From contig OZ244860.1 of NCBI GenBank assembly GCA_965221035.1, forward strand, positions 3,100,001-3,164,000: DNA of 64,000 bases. Direction: 5' to 3'. The stretch's first letter is position 1. Each line of letters begins with the position of its first letter. Positions 18,452-27,418 of this stretch are shown one piece after another. The notes under the pieces were generated by a model. It did not search any database and was not told the DNA's origin. It worked only from the letters and a program-made list of their open reading frames with translations. A program made the translations under genes and the position numbers. Source of the stretch: UBA6522 sp965221035 (GTDB lineage: Bacteria > Pseudomonadota > Gammaproteobacteria > Steroidobacterales > Rariloculaceae).

Positions 18452-18709
18452 TTGAATGCCATGCGTCTATCCATTGAAATCACCCCGGATCAACACAAGA
18501 AACTGAAAGCCTTGGCAGCCTTGACGGGCAAGTCGATCAAGGATTACGTGCTGCAACGGACACTGCCGGATTCGGACCAGGATGCGGCATTGAGGGAACT
18601 TGAAGACTTTCTTGGCACGCGGTATGAGGCCGCGAGGCGCGGCGAATGGTCCGAACAATCCATAGATGAAATCGTCGCGGAGACGCTTCGAGAGGAGCAA
18701 TCCTCCTGA
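18452..18709 (+). CDS. Antitoxin of a ParDE/RelE-type module, ribbon-helix-helix-like
   Basis: An 85-residue protein, or 82 if the second ATG at 18461 is used (MRLSIEITPDQHKKLKALAA). The N-terminus has the strand-helix-helix look of a DNA-binding antitoxin (SIEIT, then KKLKALAALTGKSIKDYVLQ). The acidic C-terminus (EWSEQSIDEIVAETLREEQS) should wrap the toxin. Its TGA overlaps the toxin ATG by one base, standard antitoxin-first order. Expected to neutralise the toxin and repress the promoter just upstream. Confidence 0.85.
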   Translation: MNAMRLSIEITPDQHKKLKALAALTGKSIKDYVLQRTLPDSDQDAALRELEDFLGTRYEAARRGEWSEQSIDEIVAETLREEQSS

Positions 18710-19020
18710 TGACAACGGCCTATCGGCTATCGGAGGCCGCCAATAAGGATTTGAAAGAGGTTACGCGTTACACGCTCAATTCGTGGGGCAAGGACGCACT
18801 CAAGGAGTATGTCGGCGGACTGAAGAAGACTTTTGCTGCAATAGGAGAGGGGGCCGTGCATGGGCGGTCCTTCTCAAAGCGATTCCCTGGACTGCTCGTT
18901 ACGAAGTACCGTTACCATTACGTGTTTTACTTTACCGAAGGGTTGGAAGAGCCTGGCATTATTGGCGTGATTCATGAACGACGAGATATTGTGAGCCGTC
19001 TCAGGGAGCGATTGAGTTAA
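18709..19020 (+). CDS. ParE/RelE-superfamily toxin
   Basis: A 103-residue protein with the fold signature: YRLSEAANKDLKEVTRYT at the N-terminus, a helix pair through GKDALKEYVGGLKKTF, then the strands HGRSFSKRFPGLLVTKYRYH, YVFYFTE and IIGVIHERRDIVSRLRE. The final strand with HERRD resembles ParE gyrase poisons rather than ribosome-dependent RelE, which usually carries a more basic catalytic set. Coupled to the antitoxin by ATGA. Appears intact. Confidence 0.86.
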   Translation: MTTAYRLSEAANKDLKEVTRYTLNSWGKDALKEYVGGLKKTFAAIGEGAVHGRSFSKRFPGLLVTKYRYHYVFYFTEGLEEPGIIGVIHERRDIVSRLRERLS

Positions 19021-19085
19021 CCAGGCGGGACTTCGCACCTCGTCTGGCGAATGCCGCGCCATGTACGATGGCCGGTTTTCTCCGA

Positions 19086-19242
19086 CTATTCCGCCGATCT
19101 TCCTTGCAGCCTTTGCATCGCCTCACGGGCCGTGACGATAGGGATGCCTTCAATGCTCCCGAGGGCCAGTGTATCGCCCCGGCTGTCCATTTGCCGAGAT
19201 CAGCGCGCTGACGAAGATATTGGAATCAAGGACGACTTGCAC
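19086..19242 (-). pseudogene. Remnant of a PIN-domain toxin (COG1569 type) with an internal deletion
   Basis: Read from GTG 19242, the first codons give VQVVLDSNIFVSALISANGQ, the start of a PIN nuclease with its first acidic residue. The frame then stops at TGA. One base out of frame, the sequence continues as DTLALGSIEGIPIVTAREAM and ends at TAG 19088-19086, which is the C-terminal edge of the same family. The middle of the domain, with the other catalytic acids, is gone; roughly 75-90 codons are missing, with the junction near 19168-19182. The start overlaps the end of the antitoxin remnant as in intact modules. Cannot be active. Confidence 0.7.
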
Positions 19243-19404
19243 GGGCCTCGGTCACCGCATCGTCCGCGAGGCGCCGGACCTCTTCGCCCGACAGGTGCCG
19301 GTTGCGTTCCCAGACCGAGTCCAGGGTCTCCCAGAAGATCGCTTGGCGGACCGCACGGTCGACAAACCGTGACAGATCGCCCTTTTTCCCACCGCTTCCG
19401 TCAT
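19226..19404 (-). pseudogene. Antitoxin partner of the PIN remnant, frameshifted
   Basis: The C-terminal frame reads KKGDLSRFVDRAVRQAIFWE and continues to TEARASRP, the typical RHH/tail sequence of antitoxins paired with COG1569 PIN toxins. No start codon exists in this frame. An ATG at 19404 overlaps the trxB stop (ATGA) and begins MTEAVGK in the next frame. Adding one base to the five-A run at 19387-19383 would join the two into a 59-residue antitoxin. So this is a one-base frameshift in a homopolymer: genuine decay, given the dead toxin, or a sequencing error. Confidence 0.65.
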
Positions 19405-20345
19405 TCTGCAAGATACTTCTCCGCGTCCAGCGCCGCCATGCAGCCGGAGCCTGCCGAGGTGACCGCCTGCCGGTAGATGGAGTCGGCCACGTCGCCCGCG
19501 GCGAACACGCCTTCCACGCTGGTGGCTGTGGCCATGCCCGACTCGCTGGGATGAAGCACGATATAGCCGCCCTCCATGTCCAGTTGCCCCTTGAAAATGC
19601 CGGTGTTGGGAGTGTGGCCGATGGCGATGAAAACGCCCTGCGCATCCACCTGGCGCGTGCCATTGTCCTTCACGTGCCTGAGCCGAACGCCAGTGACGCC
19701 GTTGCCGTCGCCGAGCACTTCATCCAGCACGTGGTCCCACAGGATGGTGACGTTTTCGCTCTTCGCCTTCGCGATCAGCCGGTTGCCGAGAATCTTCTCG
19801 GCGCGGAACTCGTCGCGACGGTGCACCACGCTGACATGGGATGCGATGTTCGACAGATACAGCGCCTCCTCCACGGCCGTGTTGCCGCCGCCGATCACCG
19901 CCACCGGCTGACCCTTGAAGAAAAACCCGTCACAGGTGGCGCACGCCGACACGCCCTTGCCCTTGTAGGCTTCTTCCGACGGCAATCCCAGGTACCTGGC
20001 CGATGCCCCCGTGGCGACGATCAGGGCGTCACAGGTGTGTTCGCCGAGTTCGCCTGTCAGCCGGAACGGGCGTCGCGCGAGGTCCACCTCCACAATCTGG
20101 TCGTAAACGAGACGCGTGCCGAAACGTTCCGCATGCAGCCGCATTCGCTCCATCAATTCCGGGCCCTGCACGCCGTCATTGTCGCCCGGCCAATTGTCAA
20201 CATCGGTCGTGGTGGTCATCTGGCCGCCGACTTCGATACCGGTGATGATGACGGGATCGAGCGCGGCACGGGCTGCGTACACGGCCGCAGTGTAGCCGGC
20301 GGGCCCCGACCCCAGGATGATCAGTCGGTGGTGTTCGGCAGCCAT
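19401..20345 (-). CDS. trxB: Thioredoxin-disulfide reductase
   Basis: The start at ATG 20345 has GGAG upstream and gives 314 residues. FAD motif LIILGSGPAGYTAAVYAARA, the redox-active CATCDGFFF (about residues 134-137), the NADPH motif VAVIGGGNTAVEEALYL, HRRDEFRA, and the second FAD motif VEGVFAAGDVAD are all present. Reduces thioredoxin with NADPH in the cytosol. Divergent from metK across 132 bp. The stop codon overlaps the ATG of the decayed antitoxin, so the toxin-antitoxin remnant sits directly on its 3' end. Confidence 0.96.
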   Translation of the reverse strand: MAAEHHRLIILGSGPAGYTAAVYAARAALDPVIITGIEVGGQMTTTTDVDNWPGDNDGVQGPELMERMRLHAERFGTRLVYDQIVEVDLARRPFRLTGELGEHTCDALIVATGASARYLGLPSEEAYKGKGVSACATCDGFFFKGQPVAVIGGGNTAVEEALYLSNIASHVSVVHRRDEFRAEKILGNRLIAKAKSENVTILWDHVLDEVLGDGNGVTGVRLRHVKDNGTRQVDAQGVFIAIGHTPNTGIFKGQLDMEGGYIVLHPSESGMATATSVEGVFAAGDVADSIYRQAVTSAGSGCMAALDAEKYLAE

Positions 20346-20477
20346 GTCTACTCCTTGGTCCGGTGGCGTGAGGGTGCGCGTATGGTACCCAAGTCGGGTG
20401 CCTTCCATATTGCCTCGGGCGTCAAATTTCGGCAGTCTTGCCGTCTTGCTGCCGGCCTATGGGAGGGAGGCCGAAGT

Positions 20478-21668
20478 ATGGCTGATTTTCTGTTTACATC
20501 CGAGTCGGTGTCCGAGGGGCATCCCGACAAGATGTGCGACCAGATCTCCGACGCGATCCTGGACGCGGTTCTGCGCGACGACCCTGGCGGCCGCGTCGCC
20601 TGCGAGACGCTGACCAAGACGGGCCTGGTGATGGTGGCCGGCGAGATCACCACCAGCACGTATGTGGACGTCGAGGGCATTGTCCGAAACACGGTGACGG
20701 ACATCGGATACGACGATTCCGACCTGGGGTTCGACGGCAATACCTGCGCCGTCATCAACGAACTGGGCGAGCAGTCGGCGGACATCGCCCAGGGTGTCGA
20801 CCGCACGCAGCCGGAAGATCAGGGCGCCGGCGACCAGGGCCTGATGTTCGGTTACGCGAGCAACGAGACCGACGCGCTGATGCCGGCGCCGATCGTATAC
20901 GCCCACCGACTGGTGGAACGGCAGGCCAGCGTTCGCAAGGCGGCGGAGCGGGAGGCCCGAAGTACCGGCGCGAAGTCCTTGTTGCGGCCGGATGCAAAGA
21001 GCCAGGTGACGTTCAGATACGAGAATGGCCGCCCCGCCGCAGTGCAAGCGGTGGTGTTGTCGACCCAGCACACGGACCTGGATGAGATGGGAATGTCCTT
21101 TGCGGACCTTCGGGAGGCCGTGATGGAGACCATCATCAAGCCCGTGCTTCCGGAAGAGTGGTTGAACCCGGACACACGCTTTCACATCAATCCTACGGGG
21201 CGCTTCGTCACAGGCGGTCCCATGGGCGACTGCGGTCTGACCGGGCGAAAGATCATCGTCGACACCTACGGGGGCATGGCCCGGCATGGCGGCGGCGCGT
21301 TTTCGGGCAAGGATCCTTCCAAGGTGGACCGTTCGGCGGCCTACGCGGCCCGCTACGTGGCCAAGAACGTGGTCGCGGCCGGCTTGGCGGACCGGTGCGA
21401 GATCCAGGTTTCCTACGCCATAGGCGTCGCCGAACCCACGTCGGTAACGGTGCAGACATTCGGCACGCACAAGATTCCCGAAGAGAGGATCTCAACGCTG
21501 GTGGGTGAATACTTCGACCTGACGCCCTACGGGATCCTGCGGATGCTCGACCTGTTGCGGCCTGTCTACCGCAAGACCGCCGCCTACGGCCACTTCGGCC
21601 GTGACGATCCCGACTTCACCTGGGAGCGTACCGACAAGGCCGATGAATTGAGGGCTGCCGCCCGCTAG
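20478..21668 (+). CDS. metK: S-adenosylmethionine synthetase
   Basis: The start at ATG 20478 is preceded by GGGAGGGAGG and gives 396 residues (E. coli 384). Family signatures: FTSESVSEGHPDKMCDQISD, GEITTSTYVD, GAGDQGLMFGYA, the ATP/phosphate loops GGPMGDCGLTGRKIIVDTYGG (split here: GGPMGDCGLT and GRKIIVDTYGG), and GGGAFSGKDPSKVDRSAAY. Makes SAM from methionine and ATP. It heads an operon with an adenosine-type kinase 37 bp downstream and ahcY overlapping that kinase, so SAM synthesis and SAH clearance are linked. No SAM or SAH riboswitch could be recognised upstream by eye. Confidence 0.97.
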   Translation: MADFLFTSESVSEGHPDKMCDQISDAILDAVLRDDPGGRVACETLTKTGLVMVAGEITTSTYVDVEGIVRNTVTDIGYDDSDLGFDGNTCAVINELGEQSADIAQGVDRTQPEDQGAGDQGLMFGYASNETDALMPAPIVYAHRLVERQASVRKAAEREARSTGAKSLLRPDAKSQVTFRYENGRPAAVQAVVLSTQHTDLDEMGMSFADLREAVMETIIKPVLPEEWLNPDTRFHINPTGRFVTGGPMGDCGLTGRKIIVDTYGGMARHGGGAFSGKDPSKVDRSAAYAARYVAKNVVAAGLADRCEIQVSYAIGVAEPTSVTVQTFGTHKIPEERISTLVGEYFDLTPYGILRMLDLLRPVYRKTAAYGHFGRDDPDFTWERTDKADELRAAAR

Positions 21669-21705
21669 CGGCAGCCGCCCAGACCAGGCCTCGAAGCGCA
21701 ACGTC

Positions 21706-22712
21706 ATGCCGGCTCTCATTTGCGGCTCCCTGGCCTACGACACCATCATGGTGTTCAAGGACTCGTTTCGGAAACATATCCTCCCCGAGCAGATCCATAT
21801 CCTCAACGTATCCTTTCTCGTACCGGAACTGCGGCGGGAATATGGCGGATGCGCGGCCAACATCGCCTACAACCTCAAGCTCCTGGGCGAGGACCCCATC
21901 ATCATGGGAACGGCGGGGCGCGATTTCGAGCCCTACCGCGAGTGGCTGAAGGCGCATGGAATCCGCTGCGACCATGTCCGCGTGCTTGAGGACGAGTACA
22001 CGGCCCAGGCGTACATCACCACCGATCTGGACGACAACCAGATCAACGCCTTCCACCCGGGCGCCATGGCCCACTCCCATCTCAACCGCGTCGAGGATGC
22101 CGCCGGGGCGACCGTCGGCATCCTTTCGCCGGACGGCAAGGAGGGTATGCTGGCGCATGCAGAGCAATTCGCCGCCGCCGGCATCCCGTTCATCTTCGAT
22201 CCGGGCCAGCAGTTGCCGCTGTTTTCGGGGGAGCAGCTGCGCCGGTTCATCGACCTGGCCGCATGGGTCTCGGTGAACGACTACGAATGGCGAATGTTAC
22301 AGCGCCGCACGGGCTGGGATGCGGCCGAGGTGGCCGGCCGGGTCGATGCGCTGATCGTCACCCTGGGCGGCAAGGGTTCGACCATCGACGCGGACGGCGA
22401 GCGCTTCGAGATTCCCGCGGCCAGGCCGGAGCGGATCGCCGATCCGACCGGGTGCGGCGACGCCTATCGCGCGGGCCTGCTGTACGGTTTGTTGAACGGT
22501 CGGGACTGGCCCACATCGGGGCGCGTGGCGAGCTTGATGGGCGCCATTAAAGTAGAATGCCACGGCAATCAGAACCATCGATTCACCTTGGACGAATTCG
22601 AGCGGCGTTTCGAGGACAGCTTCGGCCTGGCGCTGGAGCCCGGGCCCGAAGTTTCGGGAGCGGGACTCCCGGCAGACGGTGCCTCGGCGGTGAAACCCAC
22701 GGGAGTGAAACA

Positions 22713-22716
<4 letters not shown>
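21706..22716 (+). CDS. PfkB-family carbohydrate/nucleoside kinase, probable adenosine kinase
   Basis: A 336-residue ribokinase-fold protein: LICGSLAYDTIMVF at the N-terminus, GGCAANIAYNLKLLG (PfkB signature 1 region), and DPTGCGDAYRAGLLYG with the catalytic Asp of signature 2 near residue 248. Ribokinase-fold members phosphorylate sugars or nucleosides. It lies between metK and ahcY and its stop overlaps the ahcY ATG (ATGA). AhcY releases adenosine, whose removal pulls the reversible reaction forward, so adenosine is the likely substrate. The specificity is inferred from context. Confidence 0.88.
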
Positions 22717-24146
<1,430 letters not shown>

Positions 24147-24224
24147 TCGTTCGCGCGTATTGAAGCGCCGCCCGGAGCTGACAAATCGAAGCGGCTCGGT
24201 ATCGCTCCCGGGGCCGACCGGGTC

Positions 24225-25589
24225 GTGAACCGAACGGCCACGCTTGCCGGACTCGGAGCGGCGCTCGCGCTGGGTCTGGGCCTGGCCGCCGCCGGGCAGC
24301 CTCCCGAGATCTGCTGGACAGCGGCTGTCACGCTGTTATGCGCCGTATGGTGGATTACCGAGGCGCTTCCCATCCCGGTCACGGCGCTGGTGCCCTTCGC
24401 GGTCTTCCCGCTGGTGGGTGTGCTCACGCCCGCGCAGATCGGGCAGGCCTACGGCAGCCCCCTGATCCTGCTCTACCTGGGCGGATTCATGCTGTCCACC
24501 GCCATGGAGAAGAGCGGTGCCCATCGGCGCCTGGCACTGGGCATGGTCAATGCCTTCGGCGGCGCCGGAGACCTCGGCGTGGTGTTCGGGTTCATGGCCG
24601 CGGCGGCGTTCCTGAGCATGTGGATCTCCAACACCGCCACCAGCCTCATGCTCCTGCCCATCGCCCTGGCGACGCTGGAGAACGTCCGGTCACGGCGCCT
24701 GAAAATCGGTCTGTTGCTGGGAATCGCCTACGCCTGCAACGTCGGCGGGATAGGCACGCCCATCGGCACCCCGCCGAACCTGATCTTCATGCAGGTCTAC
24801 ACCGACACTACCGGCATTCGGCTTGGTTTTGTCGACTGGATGACCTGGGGCTTGCCGGTGGTGGCCGTGTTCGTCCCGCTGATCGCGTTGTGGGTCACCC
24901 GGGGCGTGTCCCGATCCCGGACCATCGCCGTTCCCGACGTGGGTGCCTGGCGGCCCGAGGAGAAACGGACCCTGGCGGTATTCGCGCTCACGGCGCTGGC
25001 CTGGATGACGCGCACCGATCCCTTCGGCGGCTGGAGCGCCTGGCTGAACCTGCCCCAGGCCAACGACGCCAGTGTGGCGCTGCTTGCCGTGCTGGTGATG
25101 TTCCTGGTTCCCAGCGGCAAGGGCGGACGGCTGCTGGACTGGGAGACGGCCGTCAAGATCCCTTGGGGCATCCTCCTCCTGTTCGCCGGCGGCATCTGCA
25201 TCGCCAACGCCTTCGTAAGCTCGGGCATAAGCCAGATCGTGGGGGAAGCGCTGGGCGCGCTGAGCGAGTTGCATCCGCTGGTGGTCTTGGCGGTGATCTG
25301 CCTGAGCGTGACCTTTCTCACCGAAATCACCAGCAATACCGCCACCACCGCGCTGCTGATGCCCATCCTGGCGGCGGCTGCGGTGGGTTCCGGCGTCGAT
25401 CCCCGCCTGCTGATGGTACCGGCCGCCATGAGCGCCAGTTGCGCCTTTATGCTGCCGGTCGCCACCGGCCCCAACGCGGTGATCTTCGCCTCCGGCCACG
25501 TACCGATCCGGGCCATGGCGCGGGAAGGGTTGATACTGAATCTGATGGGCGCGGCGGTGCTGAGTACCGTTTGCTTCGCGTTGCTGTAG
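24225..25589 (+). CDS. SLC13/DASS-family sodium:anion symporter
   Basis: A 454-residue polytopic membrane protein starting at GTG 24225. The family's paired Ser-Asn-Thr motifs are present: MWISNTATSLMLLP near residue 130 and EITSNTATTALLMP near residue 365, with GTPIGTPPNLIFMQ and CAFMLPVATGPNAVIF. These form the dicarboxylate- and sodium-binding sites of VcINDY-like transporters. WWITEALPIPVTALVPF is the signature of the first half. Substrate is likely a di- or tricarboxylate, or sulfate. It follows ahcY by 78 bp on the same strand and may or may not share its promoter. Confidence 0.92.
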   Translation: MNRTATLAGLGAALALGLGLAAAGQPPEICWTAAVTLLCAVWWITEALPIPVTALVPFAVFPLVGVLTPAQIGQAYGSPLILLYLGGFMLSTAMEKSGAHRRLALGMVNAFGGAGDLGVVFGFMAAAAFLSMWISNTATSLMLLPIALATLENVRSRRLKIGLLLGIAYACNVGGIGTPIGTPPNLIFMQVYTDTTGIRLGFVDWMTWGLPVVAVFVPLIALWVTRGVSRSRTIAVPDVGAWRPEEKRTLAVFALTALAWMTRTDPFGGWSAWLNLPQANDASVALLAVLVMFLVPSGKGGRLLDWETAVKIPWGILLLFAGGICIANAFVSSGISQIVGEALGALSELHPLVVLAVICLSVTFLTEITSNTATTALLMPILAAAAVGSGVDPRLLMVPAAMSASCAFMLPVATGPNAVIFASGHVPIRAMAREGLILNLMGAAVLSTVCFALL

Positions 25590-25632
25590 CGCGTTTGGGG
25601 CGCGAGAAGTAGCATAAACCTGATTCAGGGCG

Positions 25633-25686
25633 GTACTTTCCCGCAGTTCGCGTGATGCCCACGCAATGCGGCATCACCTAAAGTAC
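25633..25686. repeat. Compound hairpin: 8-bp inner and 7-bp outer inverted repeats
   Basis: The inner arms GTGATGCC (25652-25659) and GGCATCAC (25670-25677) pair perfectly across a 10-nt loop. The outer arms GTACTTT (25633-25639) and AAAGTAC (25680-25686) also pair perfectly. This leaves a 12-nt bulge on the left and 2 nt on the right. There is no T-tract, so it is not a typical terminator, although it follows the SLC13 gene by 44 bp. It precedes the MntA/HepT pair. A REP-like element, a mobile-element end, or an RNA processing structure are possible. Confidence 0.6.
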
Positions 25687-25789
25687 AGGGTAGAATCTTC
25701 AATCTGTGACTTGCGAGAACGAGCGTCGGCGCGATGTTCACTAATTACTGTCGGCGTTGGCGGAAGTGTCCGGTAATTCGAGGTGGAAA

Positions 25790-26107
25790 ATGGGTGGCTG
25801 GCGAGGTGGAAGGCCAAAGAATAGAGATGAAGTACTGCGCGTGCTCCGAGCGCACAAGGTAACCCTCGCGCAGCGTTTCGGAGTCGTGGAGCTTGCTCTC
25901 TTCGGATCGTTTGCTCGTGACCGGGCGACGGACGACAGCGATCTGGATGTCTTGGTCCGTTTCGACGGGCCCATTCACTGGGAACGGTATTTTGGCGCTC
26001 AGTTCTACTTGGAGGATGTTCTGGATCGCGCAGTGGACCTTGTAACCGAATCGGACTTGCGGCCGGAGGTGCGGCCCTACGTAGAACGTGAAGCGGTCAA
26101 TGTCTGA
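25790..26107 (+). CDS. mntA: MntA-type nucleotidyltransferase antitoxin
   Basis: The start at ATG 25790 follows GAGGTGG and gives 105 residues. The minimal nucleotidyltransferase motif GSFARDRATDDSDLDVLVRF contains the GS...DxD metal-binding set. In HepT-MntA modules this protein AMPylates and silences the HEPN toxin. It overlaps the downstream HepT gene by 8 bp. Gene order (antitoxin first) and sizes match HepT/MntA pairs. A TTG further upstream in frame is unlikely given the good ribosome site here. Confidence 0.9.
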   Translation: MGGWRGGRPKNRDEVLRVLRAHKVTLAQRFGVVELALFGSFARDRATDDSDLDVLVRFDGPIHWERYFGAQFYLEDVLDRAVDLVTESDLRPEVRPYVEREAVNV

Positions 26108-26471
26108 GGCCCGTCGAGCAGGCCGAGCGTGGCGTCACTACGTGCAGGACATGATCGACTTCTCGACCAAGGCAATTGCGTATACCGAGAGCAAGACGCA
26201 AGAACAATTCGTCGCGGATTCCCTTACATATGACGCAACCTTGCGTAATCTGGAATTGATAGGCGAGGCAGCAACCCACATTCCAGCCAGAATTCGCGAG
26301 GCCCACCCCGAGATTCCTTGGCGAGCGATCATCGGGGCGCGAAACCGCTTGGCCCATGGATACTTGGGCATGAATGACGCTCTGATCTGGAGCATGATCA
26401 AGGAAGCCATACCGAGCCTGTTGCCAGCACTACAAGATTTATTTCAATCGACAAACGATGACATTGGTTAG
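26100..26471 (+). CDS. hepT: HepT-type HEPN RNase toxin
   Basis: The start at ATG 26100 gives 123 residues. HEPN helical protein with the active-site R-x4-H-x-Y motif as RNRLAHGY (near residue 80). The Tyr is the residue that MntA modifies by AMPylation in characterised modules. YDATLRNLELIGEAA and the IPWRAIIGARN segment are typical DUF86. The active-site residues look intact, so the module may work. It is convergent with queF, 33 bp away. Confidence 0.9.
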   Translation: MSEARRAGRAWRHYVQDMIDFSTKAIAYTESKTQEQFVADSLTYDATLRNLELIGEAATHIPARIREAHPEIPWRAIIGARNRLAHGYLGMNDALIWSMIKEAIPSLLPALQDLFQSTNDDIG

Positions 26472-26503
26472 CTGGAGATCTTACCTGCGGGCAATGGACA
26501 AGA

Positions 26504-27418
26504 CTACTGGCGCAACAGCCGGACATTCGGCGGAGGAGTCTCGAAGTTGCTGCGGAACGGGTTGATGTCGAGTCCGCCCCGCCGCAGGTAGCGCGCGTAG
26601 ACGCTCAGGGCCTCCGGTCGGCAGAATCGCATGATGTCCACGAACATGCGCTCGACGCACTGTTCGTGGAACTCGGCGTGGTTCCGATAGGAGACCAGGT
26701 AGGCCAGCAGCGGCCCATGCCGAATCCTCGGTCCCCGGTAGCGGATCATTACTGTGGCCCAGTCGGGCTGACCGGTGGCCGGGCAGTTCGTCTTGAGCAG
26801 GTTCGAATGCAGTGTTTCGGCGGCCAGGGAGCTTGCGTCGACGCTGTCGCGCAGCAGCTCGGAATCCAGATCGTATGCCGGGTTGACCAGGTTCGCCTCG
26901 TCGATGCACTGGCCGATGGGTTCGCCATGCGCCGCGGCACCGGTGGACGACGAAAGATGCAGACGAACCTGCGCCTCGGCGCCGCAGACTCCGCCAAGAT
27001 CGGTCGCAATGGTGCGGCTTGCCGTTTCCCGAGACTCGTACCGGCAGCCGTTCAGCGAGTTCAGGTAGAACTTGAGCGACTTGGATTCCACCATGTTCGG
27101 CGAGTCCGCCGGGATCCGGAATTCGCCTGTGGCCGTTACGGGCCGGCCGCCGGCATCCAGCCAGCTCAACTCGTAGGCATTCCAGATGTCCTCGCCGGCG
27201 AACGGCAGTTCGCCGGTCAGTCCCAGTCGCTTGCGCCCCGCCCGTCTCGGTATCGGTTCGAGCAGGTTGGGCGCGTGTCCGCGAGATGCCGTCGCCGAGC
27301 GGGATGCGTTCGTCGAGCGGGATGCGTCCGTCTGGTGGGTCGCGTCCGTCGGGTGGGATGAGTCCGTCGGGTGGGACGCATCGCCGGCCGAACGCGGCGG
27401 GACGTTCGCCGCGCCCAC
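26504..27418 (-). CDS. queF: NADPH-dependent 7-cyano-7-deazaguanine reductase, type II, with a repetitive N-terminal extension
   Basis: 304 residues. The QueF motif is VESKSLKFYLNS near residue 110, the catalytic Cys lies in LKTNCPATGQPDW, and the second half has HEQCVERMFVDIM and GGLDINPFRSNF. It reduces preQ0 to preQ1 for queuosine in tRNA. E. coli QueF has 282 residues. Here residues about 12-50 are six-residue degenerate repeats (SHPTD, SHPTD, THQTD, SRSTN, SRSAT) encoded by 18-bp DNA repeats, placed before the conserved start of the fold (GLTGELPFAGEDIWNAYELS). The GTG start overlaps by one base the stop of the upstream cytochrome gene. A start after the repeats would be possible only at an internal codon without an evident ribosome site. 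Confidence 0.93.
   Translation of the reverse strand: MGAANVPPRSAGDASHPTDSSHPTDATHQTDASRSTNASRSATASRGHAPNLLEPIPRRAGRKRLGLTGELPFAGEDIWNAYELSWLDAGGRPVTATGEFRIPADSPNMVESKSLKFYLNSLNGCRYESRETASRTIATDLGGVCGAEAQVRLHLSSSTGAAAHGEPIGQCIDEANLVNPAYDLDSELLRDSVDASSLAAETLHSNLLKTNCPATGQPDWATVMIRYRGPRIRHGPLLAYLVSYRNHAEFHEQCVERMFVDIMRFCRPEALSVYARYLRRGGLDINPFRSNFETPPPNVRLLRQ
27285..27385. repeat. 18-bp degenerate tandem repeats inside the queF 5' end
   Basis: Five units of 18 bp run from 27285 to 27374, followed by a partial unit; GATGCGTTCGTCGAGCGG and GATGAGTCCGTCGGGTGG are examples. They encode six-residue Ser/Thr/Asp/His-rich repeats in the QueF N-terminus. Unit length is a multiple of three, so gain or loss of units keeps the frame. 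Confidence 0.75.

Noticed and set aside
19051..19476. Plus-strand open frames across the end of trxB.
   Set aside because: The minus strand holds trxB and the toxin-antitoxin remnants with clear family residues; the plus frames show none.
22600..22712. Search for a SAH riboswitch before ahcY and a SAM riboswitch before metK.
   Set aside because: The ahcY leader is the coding end of the kinase gene, and no conserved riboswitch core was recognisable in either leader by reading.
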